Positions 8,011 to 16,800 of a stretch of DNA of 64,000 nucleotides are shown piece after piece. The DNA lies in assembly GCA_031417395.1 (NCBI GenBank), contig JANOVM010000054.1, positions 47,206 to 111,205 on the forward strand, written 5' to 3'. A program made the translations under genes and the position numbers. Numbering within the stretch: position 1 is the stretch's first letter; the number at the start of each line of letters is the position of its first letter. The notes beneath the pieces were generated by a model. It saw only the letters and a program-made list of their open reading frames with translations, made no database searches and was not told the DNA's origin. The stretch is from JADKIH01 sp031417395. GTDB lineage: Bacteria; Bacteroidota; Bacteroidia; AKYH767-A; 2013-40CM-41-45.

Positions 8011-9774
8011 TCATTTTACCCCATTCATCCACCTGTCCATTTTTCCTTCGAAAATATCTAGCGGCAAACACCCATCCTCCAAAACCTCATCATGAAAACT
8101 CTTTAATGAAAATTTATCTTCAAGTTTTTGCTCCGCTCTTTTACGGAGTTCGATGATTTTCATTTGACCAATTTTATAAACCAACGCTTGAGCAGGAATG
8201 GCTATGTAACGCTCCACCTCAGCAGTAATATCCGCTTCGCTTTCCATTTCATTGTCCAGTGAAAATTGAATAGCCTGCTCGCGCGTCCATCCTTTCAAGT
8301 GCATACCAACATCAACAACAAGACGAATAGCACGATGCATTTCTTCACTTAAACTTCCGAAATATTGATAAGGATCGGTATACAAACCCAATTCTTTTCC
8401 TAGCGATTCTGTATACAGCGCCCATCCTTCACCATAAGCACCAAACCATCCAAAGCGTCGGAACTTCGGAAGTGAATCATTTTCCTGCTGAATGGATGTC
8501 TGGTAATGATGTCCGGGAATAGCTTCATGCAAGAAGAGATCTTCCATTCCTACAACATTATATTTTTTCGGATCAATAACCGGTACATAAAAAATTCCCG
8601 GACGAGAACCATCGGGAGCCGACTGATTATATTCAGCACTGGCAGAAGCTTCACGGAATTTTTCTGTTTGTCTTACTTCAAATTTTGCTTTCGGAAGGAG
8701 ATTAAAATATTCAGAAAGCTTTGGCTGCATTTTAACTTCATAAGACCTGAACATATTGATAACCTGACTATCCGCTTGAAAAGGAAAGAATTTTTTATCT
8801 GTATGAATGAAATGAAAAAATTCTTTTAGATTTCCTTTAAAGCCGGTCTCTTTCATAATTCCTTCCATTGCTCCGCGAAGCCTGGCAACTTCCTTCTGAC
8901 CAATTTCAAATATTTCATCAGGGGTTAAATCCGTTGTTGTCCAAACGCGGGCCAGGTAATTATAATATTCCTTTCCATGAGGCACTTCTGTTATGCCAAC
9001 TGTCGTGCGGCAATGCGGTAAATATTCATTCTGGATAAAATCATGAAGCTTTGAATAAGATGCTACAACTTCATTCATAATAGCTTTCTTATAAGACTCG
9101 GTAAAACGGTCTTTATCTTGCTGACTGAATGAAGCAGGAATATTTTTTATTGGGCCATAAAAAACACTCTTCTCAGGTTCCTTCACAACAATTTCCTTTA
9201 ATTGCGGCAATACACGCTCCATCAAAACCTTTGGCTGCACATAGCCTTCTTTGATACCGGTCTTCAAATTCGTTATTGCAGTATCTACCCACTCTGAAAA
9301 ATCGCTTATCCGCTTTAAGAAATCATCGTAATCCTTTACTGTCTTAAACGGCTGGTTTCCGCTGCCGGAGCCAAGCAAAGCAAATGACAAATGCATACCC
9401 CAGAATTGATTGATGGGCATTAAATTGTCTCTGAAATTAAATCCTTCCAGCTGAATTGACATTTCTCTTTTGAAAACATCGTAGCTTAGCCTTTCTTGCT
9501 TAGTCAGTGAAGCAGTATCAACCTTGCCTATTTCATCAACGTATTTCTTGTAAAAACTTTTTAGTTTTTCTCTATATGAATCGCTGATATCAACAGGCAG
9601 TGTATCGTTATACCGGTTATCTGCAATAGCAGTAGCTTCCAGAGGAAAGTATTGAAGTCTTTCTTCGTAATAATTGTCAAGCAGCTTGTTTAGGTTGATC
9701 ATTTCGTTCTTTGTTTCTTTTATGTTACAAGCTGTGAAAGAAAAGAGTAAAAATGCCAGGTAGATTTTTTTCAT
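8011..9774 (-). CDS. DUF885 family lipoprotein, predicted metallopeptidase
   Basis: A 587-residue protein starting with a lipoprotein signal (FLLFSFTAC, lipid-modified Cys at residue 16). Nearly all of it is the DUF885 helical fold. The motif HEAIPGHHYQ at about residue 415-425, an HExxH-like variant with GHH, and a later EGWALYTE segment are the supposed metal-binding and catalytic parts of this family, which is related to thermolysin/M32-like zinc peptidases. It probably cleaves peptides in the periplasm or at the cell surface. Monocistronic, with about 180 bp before the next, divergent gene. Confidence 0.9.
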   Translation of the reverse strand: MKKIYLAFLLFSFTACNIKETKNEMINLNKLLDNYYEERLQYFPLEATAIADNRYNDTLPVDISDSYREKLKSFYKKYVDEIGKVDTASLTKQERLSYDVFKREMSIQLEGFNFRDNLMPINQFWGMHLSFALLGSGSGNQPFKTVKDYDDFLKRISDFSEWVDTAITNLKTGIKEGYVQPKVLMERVLPQLKEIVVKEPEKSVFYGPIKNIPASFSQQDKDRFTESYKKAIMNEVVASYSKLHDFIQNEYLPHCRTTVGITEVPHGKEYYNYLARVWTTTDLTPDEIFEIGQKEVARLRGAMEGIMKETGFKGNLKEFFHFIHTDKKFFPFQADSQVINMFRSYEVKMQPKLSEYFNLLPKAKFEVRQTEKFREASASAEYNQSAPDGSRPGIFYVPVIDPKKYNVVGMEDLFLHEAIPGHHYQTSIQQENDSLPKFRRFGWFGAYGEGWALYTESLGKELGLYTDPYQYFGSLSEEMHRAIRLVVDVGMHLKGWTREQAIQFSLDNEMESEADITAEVERYIAIPAQALVYKIGQMKIIELRKRAEQKLEDKFSLKSFHDEVLEDGCLPLDIFEGKMDRWMNGVK

Positions 9775-9952
9775 GGAAATTGTTTTACAGTCTTGAGGAT
9801 TGGAATAATAGAGGAATACAATAATAAGGTGATTAATGCAAATAAGAAAGGATAATTTAAAAGGAATAACCGTTTTAAGAAAACTTTAACATATAAAGTA
9901 TTTCATTGCACTATTCGTTTTACACATTAACTTTATCCTCTCAACTGTTACT

Positions 9953-10666
9953 ATGAATCACGAAGAGATAAATTTTCTGGAAGGTCCACAATCGCGTTGG
10001 CAGGAATTCAAATTTACCATAAAAATTGTACTAGAATTTATTAAAGGATTTAGAGCATTGCATTTCACGGGACCCTGTGTAACGGTATTTGGTTCTGCAC
10101 GTTTTCCCGAAGGGCACGAATACTACAAACTCACTCAGAAAATCGGTTCTGAAATTGCAAAACTTGGTTTCACTGTCATGACAGGAGGAGGCCCCGGATT
10201 AATGGAAGCCGCGAACCGCGGAGCCAGAGAAGTTGGAGGAAGAACAGTAGGATGCAATATCCTTTTACCGCATGAACAAAAACAAAATCCCTACCTCGAC
10301 AAATGGGTAGTGATTCGTTATTTCTTTGTTCGGAAAACACTGTTGTTAAAATACTCCTATGCTTTTATCGTAATGCCCGGAGGCTTTGGAACAATGGATG
10401 AATATTTTGAAGCAATTACGTTAATACAAACTAAAAAGATCAGTGAATTTCCCGTCATTATTTTTTGCAGCGACTTCCATTCTTCGCTTTTAAAACACAT
10501 AGAACACATGAAGCTTGCAGGAACCATAAAAGCAGAAGATGAGAAATTGTTTTTTGTAACCGACAAAATAGAAGAAGCCATTCAGATTCTCAAGGAAAAG
10601 AGTATTAAAAAGTTCGAGCTAAAGCCTCGCAATAACTTCAGGCCTATTAATATTTTTAGAGAGTAA
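9953..10666 (+). CDS. LOG-family (TIGR00730) nucleoside 5'-monophosphate phosphoribohydrolase
   Basis: A 237-residue Rossmann-fold protein of the 'lysine decarboxylase-like' family, really LOG-type phosphoribohydrolases. The two signatures are present: GGGPGLMEAANRGA near residue 78 and PGGFGTMDEYFEA near residue 141 (PGGxGTxxE), together with an Arg-rich binding segment. Family members split cytokinin riboside monophosphates or AMP-like nucleotides into base and ribose-5-phosphate. The segment before residue ~45 is an N-terminal extension. Cytoplasmic. A hairpin follows the gene. Confidence 0.88.
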   Translation: MNHEEINFLEGPQSRWQEFKFTIKIVLEFIKGFRALHFTGPCVTVFGSARFPEGHEYYKLTQKIGSEIAKLGFTVMTGGGPGLMEAANRGAREVGGRTVGCNILLPHEQKQNPYLDKWVVIRYFFVRKTLLLKYSYAFIVMPGGFGTMDEYFEAITLIQTKKISEFPVIIFCSDFHSSLLKHIEHMKLAGTIKAEDEKLFFVTDKIEEAIQILKEKSIKKFELKPRNNFRPINIFRE

Positions 10667-10746
10667 TAATATTATTTATTGTAGTGCAGGGTTTAGAAAT
10701 TATTGTGTTCACCTTTTTCAAAATTATAATGTATTTATTAAATAAA

Positions 10747-10786
10747 TTGCCACGAAAGCACAAATCTATTCGTGCATTCGTGGCAA
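10747..10786. repeat. Long intergenic palindrome
   Basis: Arms of 15 bases, 10747-10761 and 10772-10786, pair with a single mismatch around a 10-base loop; the outer arm reads TTGCCACGAA. No real T run follows (AATAAAAAG), so it is either a weak terminator of the LOG gene or a REP-like palindrome. Confidence 0.7.
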
Positions 10787-10881
10787 TAAAAAGACTAAAT
10801 GTGTTTAGCAACAATTCAAAAATTTATACCTACCTTTAGTAATCAAAAACAAATCTTTTAACAATTTAAAAACCCATCACC

Positions 10882-11394
10882 ATGACAAACAAAGAATTCT
10901 TTATCCAATGCTGGAAATCAGAAATGAAAACTACAGCGAAAGCCGTTCGTGCTTTACCGGCTGAAATGAACAAACTCTCTTACAAGCCCAATGAGAAATC
11001 ACGTTCTGCAGCACAAATTATCGAACACATTTTACCGCATGCTGAGTATTTAGCAAAAGGTATTGAAACAGGAATGATTGAAGAGGTAGATAAAAAATTC
11101 AACAGCACGGAAGAAGCTGCTTCTTATCTTGAAAAACATTCAGCTATGCTTATCGATAAACTCGCTATGGCTGATGACAAAACATGGGAAAGTAAAATGT
11201 GTACATTAACAATCAATGGTCGTAAAATTTATGAAGCGCCTATGCTGAATATGTATTGGTCATTTCTGTTTGATGTAATCCATCACCGTGGGCAATTAAG
11301 TACCTATTACCGCTCTATGGGTGTCAGAAATCCTTCTATCTATGGTCCAACTGCAGAAGATATGGAAGAAATGATGGCCGGTGCTAAAAACTAA
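10882..11394 (+). CDS. DinB-like four-helix-bundle protein
   Basis: A 170-residue protein with the shape of the DinB/YfiT superfamily: four amphipathic helices and spaced histidines, HILPHAEY near residue 50 and DVIHHRGQLSTYYRSMG near residue 130. In this family three histidines hold a divalent metal. Members include thiol-S-transferases and many uncharacterised stress proteins, so the reaction is unknown. Cytoplasmic. The gene stands alone and ends at a clear terminator. Confidence 0.82.
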   Translation: MTNKEFFIQCWKSEMKTTAKAVRALPAEMNKLSYKPNEKSRSAAQIIEHILPHAEYLAKGIETGMIEEVDKKFNSTEEAASYLEKHSAMLIDKLAMADDKTWESKMCTLTINGRKIYEAPMLNMYWSFLFDVIHHRGQLSTYYRSMGVRNPSIYGPTAEDMEEMMAGAKN

Positions 11395-11414
11395 TTTGAA
11401 AAAAAATCATTCTT

Positions 11415-11445
11415 AAAAAGCCTGAAATCAATCAGGCTTTTTTTA
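11415..11445 (+). terminator. Rho-independent terminator of the DinB-like gene
   Basis: Perfect 11-bp stem (AAAAAGCCTGA at 11415-11425 with its complement at 11432-11442), 6-base loop, and a run of seven T. It lies 20 bp behind the stop. Confidence 0.93.
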
Positions 11446-11492
11446 TTTTATCCGGAACCTTACTTCTAAATGAAAACACATTCCATCTTCGC

Positions 11493-11530
11493 CTTTGCGG
11501 AATTTCGCGAAAAACTTTGAAGACTTTGCG
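11493..11530. repeat. CTTTGCG heptamer cluster
   Basis: CTTTGCG occurs at 11493-11499 and again at 11524-11530, with a partial copy CTTTGAA at 11515 between them. Same style as the cluster at 7875-7914. Noncoding and placed between a terminator and the crp-like gene. Confidence 0.5.
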
Positions 11531-11641
11531 GTTAAAAAAAAATATTGAAATACGCACCTCCCCTAAAATCATCTTTTAAAATGTATTACTTAAATTTACA
11601 CTAAAATAAATCGTGCCTCATTTAGCTAATAAATTTTTCAA

Positions 11642-12271
11642 ATGAATATAACTGATCATTTTTCAAAAATCTTCGAAACCGAATTGATCCGCGAGCTCGA
11701 ACAGAAATCCAAACAAGTTTCCATCAAAGCAGGTGAAACCATTCTCAATATCGGACAAGCCATCCGTACAATGCCAATCATTCTCAAAGGTTCCGTCAAA
11801 GTTTCCAGAACAGATGAAAACGGAAAAGAACTGTTGCTTTATTACATCAATCCAAATGAGAGCTGTGCTTTAACCTTTACCTGCTGCATGCAGCTTTACG
11901 AGAGTGAAATAAAAGCCGTAGCAGAAGAAGATGTAGAAATGCTTACGGTACCAGTTTCTGTTATGGATGAATGGTTGGTAAAATATCCCACCTGGAAAAG
12001 TTTCGTTATGAAAACCATTCATAACCGTTTTAATGAATTACTGAAAACAATTGATCAAATCGCTTTTCAAAAACTGGATGAACGACTGGTCGTTTATCTT
12101 AAAGAAAAATCAAAGACGACAAACTCAGCACTTATCAATCTTTCTCACGAACAAATAGCCAATGAACTTGCTACTTCACGTGTTGTCATTTCCCGTCTCC
12201 TTAAAAAGCTCGAAAACGACAATAAAGTGCTTCTTTACCGCAACCAAATCAAGCTTTTAGAAGAAATGTAA
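11642..12271 (+). CDS. Crp/Fnr-family transcription regulator with a cysteine cluster
   Basis: A 209-residue regulator with an N-terminal cyclic-nucleotide-binding-like beta barrel and a C-terminal winged helix (LSHEQIANELATSRVVISRL, about residues 165-185). The barrel holds C75, C81 and C82 in the segment ESCALTFTCCMQ, an arrangement suited to sensing oxidants, sulfur species or a metal cluster; cAMP-binding residues of true Crp are not apparent. It heads a cluster of DUF2892, OsmC, rhodanese and thioredoxin genes on the same strand and probably controls them. The ATG at 11642 fits the family length. Confidence 0.88.
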   Translation: MNITDHFSKIFETELIRELEQKSKQVSIKAGETILNIGQAIRTMPIILKGSVKVSRTDENGKELLLYYINPNESCALTFTCCMQLYESEIKAVAEEDVEMLTVPVSVMDEWLVKYPTWKSFVMKTIHNRFNELLKTIDQIAFQKLDERLVVYLKEKSKTTNSALINLSHEQIANELATSRVVISRLLKKLENDNKVLLYRNQIKLLEEM

Positions 12272-12288
12272 CTATTGTTACTGACAAT
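12268..12288. promoter_or_regulatory. Candidate operator of the Crp/Fnr-like regulator
   Basis: Two overlapping inverted repeats sit between the regulator gene and the DUF2892 gene: GTAAC-4-GTTAC (12268-12281) and ATTGT-5-ACAAT (12274-12288). A -7-like TACCTTTG follows at about 12304, which would put the palindrome just upstream of the promoter of the downstream genes. The choice between the two repeats and the binding protein is inferred. Confidence 0.4.
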
Positions 12289-12327
12289 ACTGCATTACCT
12301 GCTTACCTTTGTTCAAAATTAAAGATT

Positions 12328-12537
12328 ATGAAAAAGAACATGGGTACAATCGACAAAGCTATCAGAATACTGGCGGCTCTTGTTATAGCAATCCTTTATT
12401 TTACTAATGTAATAACCGGCAGTACTGCCATTATCATGTTAGTGTTTGCAGGGATTTTTATACTTACCAGTTTTATGAGTTTTTGTCCGCTCTATTTGCC
12501 CTTTGGTATTAACACAGGAAAAAAATCCGACCAATGA
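12328..12537 (+). CDS. DUF2892 small membrane protein (YgaP-type membrane domain)
   Basis: A 69-residue protein with two transmembrane helices (about residues 10-28 and 32-52) and the family's opening MKKNMGTIDKAIRILAA. The same domain is fused to a rhodanese in YgaP, and here a separate rhodanese is encoded nearby. This supports a role in handling sulfane sulfur or thiols at the inner membrane, but the exact job is unknown. Its stop overlaps the start of the OsmC gene (ATGA), so the two are translationally coupled. Confidence 0.85.
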   Translation: MKKNMGTIDKAIRILAALVIAILYFTNVITGSTAIIMLVFAGIFILTSFMSFCPLYLPFGINTGKKSDQ

Positions 12538-12998
12538 AACATGAAATTGAAGCCCAATGGATGGGAAAAATGCAGTTCAATGCATTAGTAAACGGACATA
12601 CCATTGTAATGGATGCGCCTGAAAGAGTTGGCGGTGAAGACCACGGACCAATTCCAAAACCTTTTGTTTTGTCTGCACTTGCCGGATGCACAGGAATGGA
12701 TGTTATCGGAATTTTACGTAAAGCTCAAAAAACTTTAAAGGATTTTAGTATTAAAGTCAACGGAGAAATCAGTAAGCAGGCACCCATAGAATATATTTCT
12801 ATCCATGTAATTTATGATTTACAGGGAGAAGAAGAAAACAAAGAAGCATCCCTCGGTGCAATAACTGATTCACAGGAAAAATACTGTGGTGTGAGTCACA
12901 TGCTAAAAAAAATCATGCCTTTAACATGGGAAGTTAATTACAATGGAAAGCAGGTTTTTAATAATAAAGACAAAAGCGTTTCCGTTTCCGCCAATTAA
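12534..12998 (+). CDS. OsmC/Ohr-family protein
   Basis: A 154-residue OsmC-fold protein. The two redox cysteines of this family are visible in LAGCTGMDV (about residue 50) and QEKYCGVSHML (about residue 115). OsmC and Ohr proteins reduce organic hydroperoxides with these thiols and can act on persulfides. It shares an ATGA overlap with the DUF2892 gene upstream. Cytoplasmic. It could equally be a YhfA-like member whose substrate is not known. Confidence 0.9.
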   Translation: MKHEIEAQWMGKMQFNALVNGHTIVMDAPERVGGEDHGPIPKPFVLSALAGCTGMDVIGILRKAQKTLKDFSIKVNGEISKQAPIEYISIHVIYDLQGEEENKEASLGAITDSQEKYCGVSHMLKKIMPLTWEVNYNGKQVFNNKDKSVSVSAN

Positions 12999-13136
12999 AG
13001 CCAATCCCTTAGCTTGACATTCAGATAATATTTCTTACGGTGAAATTACTATGCTTTATTTTTAATAATATAAGTTCCATAAAATCACAAAACAATTTTT
13101 GATCAATATAAATACTAATCCAAAACATAAAAAATA

Positions 13137-13466
13137 ATGTTACAAATTATAAAAAAATTATTCGGCATGCAAAACGAAATAAATTACCCCGAACTTCTTG
13201 CTAAAGGTGCAGTAATTCTTGATGTACGCAGCAAGGATGAGTATAGCGGCGGCCATATTAAAGGATCCGTAAATGTTCCTCTTAACAATCTGAATAATTA
13301 CATTTCAAAACTAAGTAAAGACAAACCTGTTATAACCTGTTGCGCTTCAGGAATGCGCAGCGCTTCTGCAAAATCAATTCTCCAATCCAATGGATTTAAA
13401 GAAGTACATAATGGCGGAGGCTGGATGAGTTTAAATAATCAACTAAAAAAGGCCACTGCCAAATAA
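13137..13466 (+). CDS. Rhodanese-domain sulfurtransferase
   Basis: A single-domain rhodanese of 109 residues. It has the DVRSKDEYSGGHIKGSVNVPL segment (D29-R31, E35, H40) and the active-site loop C69-A-S-G-M-R-S75, in which C69 forms a persulfide. A second cysteine, C68, directly precedes it. It would transfer sulfane sulfur to thiol acceptors such as the thioredoxin encoded 20 bp downstream. No signal peptide, so cytoplasmic. Confidence 0.92.
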   Translation: MLQIIKKLFGMQNEINYPELLAKGAVILDVRSKDEYSGGHIKGSVNVPLNNLNNYISKLSKDKPVITCCASGMRSASAKSILQSNGFKEVHNGGGWMSLNNQLKKATAK

Positions 13467-13486
13467 GATTGACTGGCTTGTAAAAG

Positions 13487-13798
13487 ATGGAAAATAAATC
13501 AAAATCATTTTCAGAAATTATTAATGGCGACAAACCTGTCCTTGTCGATTTTTTTACGGAATGGTGCGGTCCCTGCAAAATGATGAAACCAATCTTGGAA
13601 GAATTAAAAAACATGGTAGGCGACAAAGCCATCATTCTAAAAATTGATGTCGACCGCAATCCAAAAGCTGCTTCCGCTTATTCCATTCAGGGAGTGCCAA
13701 CACTTGCCATATTCAAAAACGGGAAAATTGTCTGGAGACAAAGTGGAGTAGTAAGTGCATCACAAATTCATTCGGCAATTAAACAGTTTCAAAATTAA
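13487..13798 (+). CDS. Thioredoxin
   Basis: A 103-residue thioredoxin with the active site W26-C27-G-P-C30-K, the buried aspartate in VLVDFFTEWC and the cis-proline in GVPTLAIFKNG. No signal peptide, so it works in the cytoplasm as a disulfide reductase. Placed right behind the rhodanese, it likely regenerates or unloads that enzyme, or reduces the OsmC cysteines. It may be a second thioredoxin of the cell beside a housekeeping trxA. Confidence 0.93.
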   Translation: MENKSKSFSEIINGDKPVLVDFFTEWCGPCKMMKPILEELKNMVGDKAIILKIDVDRNPKAASAYSIQGVPTLAIFKNGKIVWRQSGVVSASQIHSAIKQFQN

Positions 13799-13831
13799 AA
13801 AAAAGAAAACGTTCCATCCCTGAATGAACGT
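13791..13831 (-). terminator. Terminator of the large T9SS type B gene
   Basis: On the minus strand ACGTTC (13831-13826) pairs with GAACGT (13814-13809) around an 11-base loop, followed by a long T-rich run (TTTCTTTTTTTT). It ends the 1328-residue gene, and lies between two converging transcription units. Confidence 0.75.
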
Positions 13832-13879
13832 ATTAAAAAGTAACTTCAAAGTAATCTCTAAAGGATTTAGAATCCCGGA

Positions 13880-16800
13880 TTATTTAACGACAGAAACATT
13901 CCCAACATAGGTATGCTTTTCATTGTGTAAATCGGTTAAAGCAATACGATATACATATACATCATTCTGAACTACGTTATTGTTTACGCGGCCATCCCAA
14001 GGCTTATCATAATCATCGGTTGTATAAATTAATTTTCCCCAGCGGTCATAAATATTTAACAGGTATTTATTTATAGCTACACCATATCCTTTGAAATAAT
14101 CATTTACACCGTCTCCATTAGGAGTAAAAGCATTAGGAACATAAAAAGAAAAGTGCTGCTCTACTTTTACAATTCCGCGAACCGTATCCACACAACCTTT
14201 AGGCGATACCAGCATTAAAGTAATGTCATATGTCCCTGTATCGGAATACATGTGACTAGGGCTCCAGGTTGTAGAGGAGGTACTGTCTCCCAAATTCCAA
14301 ATGTATGTAGCAACATTGGACGAATAATTTTGAAATTGAATTACCGGTGAAAGGATATCTGCCACTTGAGGATTCGGCTCAAACCTGCCCACCGGTAAGG
14401 CATATACTTCAATATAATTTTTAATTGATGAATCGGCACGACAACCGTTTTCCGTAATGGAAGCCAACGATACTGTATACATGCCCGGAGTATTATAGGT
14501 ATGAACAGGATTAGCTGCCTGATCATTTTGTCCGTCTCCAAAATTCCATGTGTACGAATTCTGACTTCCTAAACTGAGATTCGTAAATGGAACAGTGAGT
14601 GGTACACATCCGTTTCTGACGGTAGAACTGAATTCCGATGTAGGCATTTCATAAATAGTTACGCTATCCGTAAATGGTTGTGCAATACAACCATTATAAT
14701 CAGCTGCAAGCATAACAGGAAAAGTTCCGGTAGCAGAATAACTGACAGTAATGTTTTGTGATATTGACGAAATTAAACTTGCTTGTGGAGTTAGTGACCA
14801 CTGATAATTCACTCCTGAATTTATATTGGATAATGCTGAAAATGAAAAACTATTGTTTTCAATACACTGAGATGCAGGTTTAGTATAACGTATGGCAGGC
14901 ACCGGATACGCAGCAACAGAAACAGTATCTGAATTCTGACATCCATTGGCATCGGTTACCGTTAAAGTATAATTCTGACTTGTTGTTGCATTGGAATTGT
15001 TAACAGGTGTTGCTACAGGATTGCTTATTGTTGGATCTGAAAGGGAGATAGCAGGTGACCAACTGTATGTTTCTCCGGCAACAGCAGCGTTTCCAATAGA
15101 TGCAGGCACTCCCGAACAAACTGCCTGATAGCTTCCCGGAAATACGGCCGGTATTTGATTTACTGTTGCCATTAAATCCGTTTGAGCTGATACACAACCA
15201 TCTTCGGTTACTGTCAAAGAAATCTGATAACTGCCCGGAGTATTCCACACAATAGAATAGGGTCCTTGTCCTGAACCGGAAGAAACTGTTCCTCCGCTAA
15301 ATGACCAATTGAAAGTTCCTGCTGCTGTTGCAGTTCCTGAATAACTCAATGAAACCGGTTGGTTTACACAAGCAGCATTATTAATTACAAAATTCGAAGT
15401 TGGTATTGGATAAATTAAAACATCTACAAGTGAAGAATCGATACAGCCATTTTCATTTACCTCAAGATGAACCTGATCCTGACCGGCACTGTTCCATTGC
15501 ACCGTATAAGGCCCCTGACCGGAACCGGATACTACAACTCCACTTCCAAAGTTCCATTGATATGCAGCAGCAGCACCGGCTGTTCCTGTAAATGAAACTG
15601 CACTATTGTCGCCTTCGCATAATGATGCAACAGGAGAAATAGTCACAACAGGAGCTTGTGTTACAACAACCGGCAAATTAAACGGAGCAGAATTACATCC
15701 GTTTTCCGTTACATTCAGAATAACATTATAATTACCTCCTGCATTCCAGCTAACATCGTATGGACCTTGTCCTGAACCGGAAGAAATAGTAGCACCGTTA
15801 AAATTCCATGTATAACTTGCAGTAGTACTTGCACTGCCTGAATAATTCACATTTAAAATTTCATTCGAACATGCTGTGGCAGGAATTGAAAAGTTTGCAG
15901 TTGGAATTGGATTAATAGTAACATTTATTTGCGAAGTATCGCTGCAGCCGTTTTCACTGACAATAAGCGATACCTGATCACTGCCGGCCGTATTCCATTG
16001 TAAATTATACGGCCCTGCTCCCGTACCCGAAAGTACAGCTGCTGTTCCGAAGTTCCAGGTATATGTTGCTCCGGCTCCCGCAGTACCGTTAAAACTTACT
16101 GTCGGTGAATCTCCCGCACATAGAGATGCCAATGGAGAAACAGAGGATAATGGAATTGCATAAACTGTTACTGATACACTGTCAGAGGCAGCACAAATTG
16201 GTTCTGTTACTGTTAGTACCGGTGTGTATGTTCCCGGAGTATTCCAGCTAACTGTATACGGACCGCTTCCCGATCCTGATATAACACTGCCGCCATTGAA
16301 ATCCCATGTAAAGGTAGCAGCAGCAGAAGCTGATCCCGTATACGTTATTAAAGAAGGCGTACCCGCGCAAACATTCGTAACAGTAAATGTTGCAGAAGCA
16401 CATAGTACAACAGTGACTTGCTGTGTAACCGTTGTTATACAGCCGGCGAGGGGAGATTCTGCAGTAAGCGTAACAGTATAGGTTCCGGCTGTTGTATAGG
16501 TATGTTGAGGGTTCTGAGTAGTGTCTATTGGACTTCCATCGCCGAAATCCCATGTTGCTAACGATCCGGGTGGAGTTGTATTTGTAAAAGTGACAGTAGT
16601 GCCAGGAGCAATAGGTGAAGCAGGCAAATATGTAAAACTTGGTGCTGGAGCAGGTATAACTTCAATTACAATATTGTTGTTAGTCGATCCTGCCGGTGAA
16701 CCATTGTCAATTGCAGTAATAGAAATCGTATGAAATCCAAGGTTGGATGTCTGACCGGCTATGTCTAGAATAAGTGATGCAGTATTGCCCGGAGTATTTG

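Noticed and set aside
8506..8829. 107-residue plus-strand frame inside the DUF885 gene
   Set aside because: Antisense shadow of a conserved enzyme; no signal or domain.
16248..16553. Tyr/Cys-rich frame on the minus strand in the giant T9SS gene
   Set aside because: Overlapping frame of the PKD repeats; composition is an artefact of the repeat codons.
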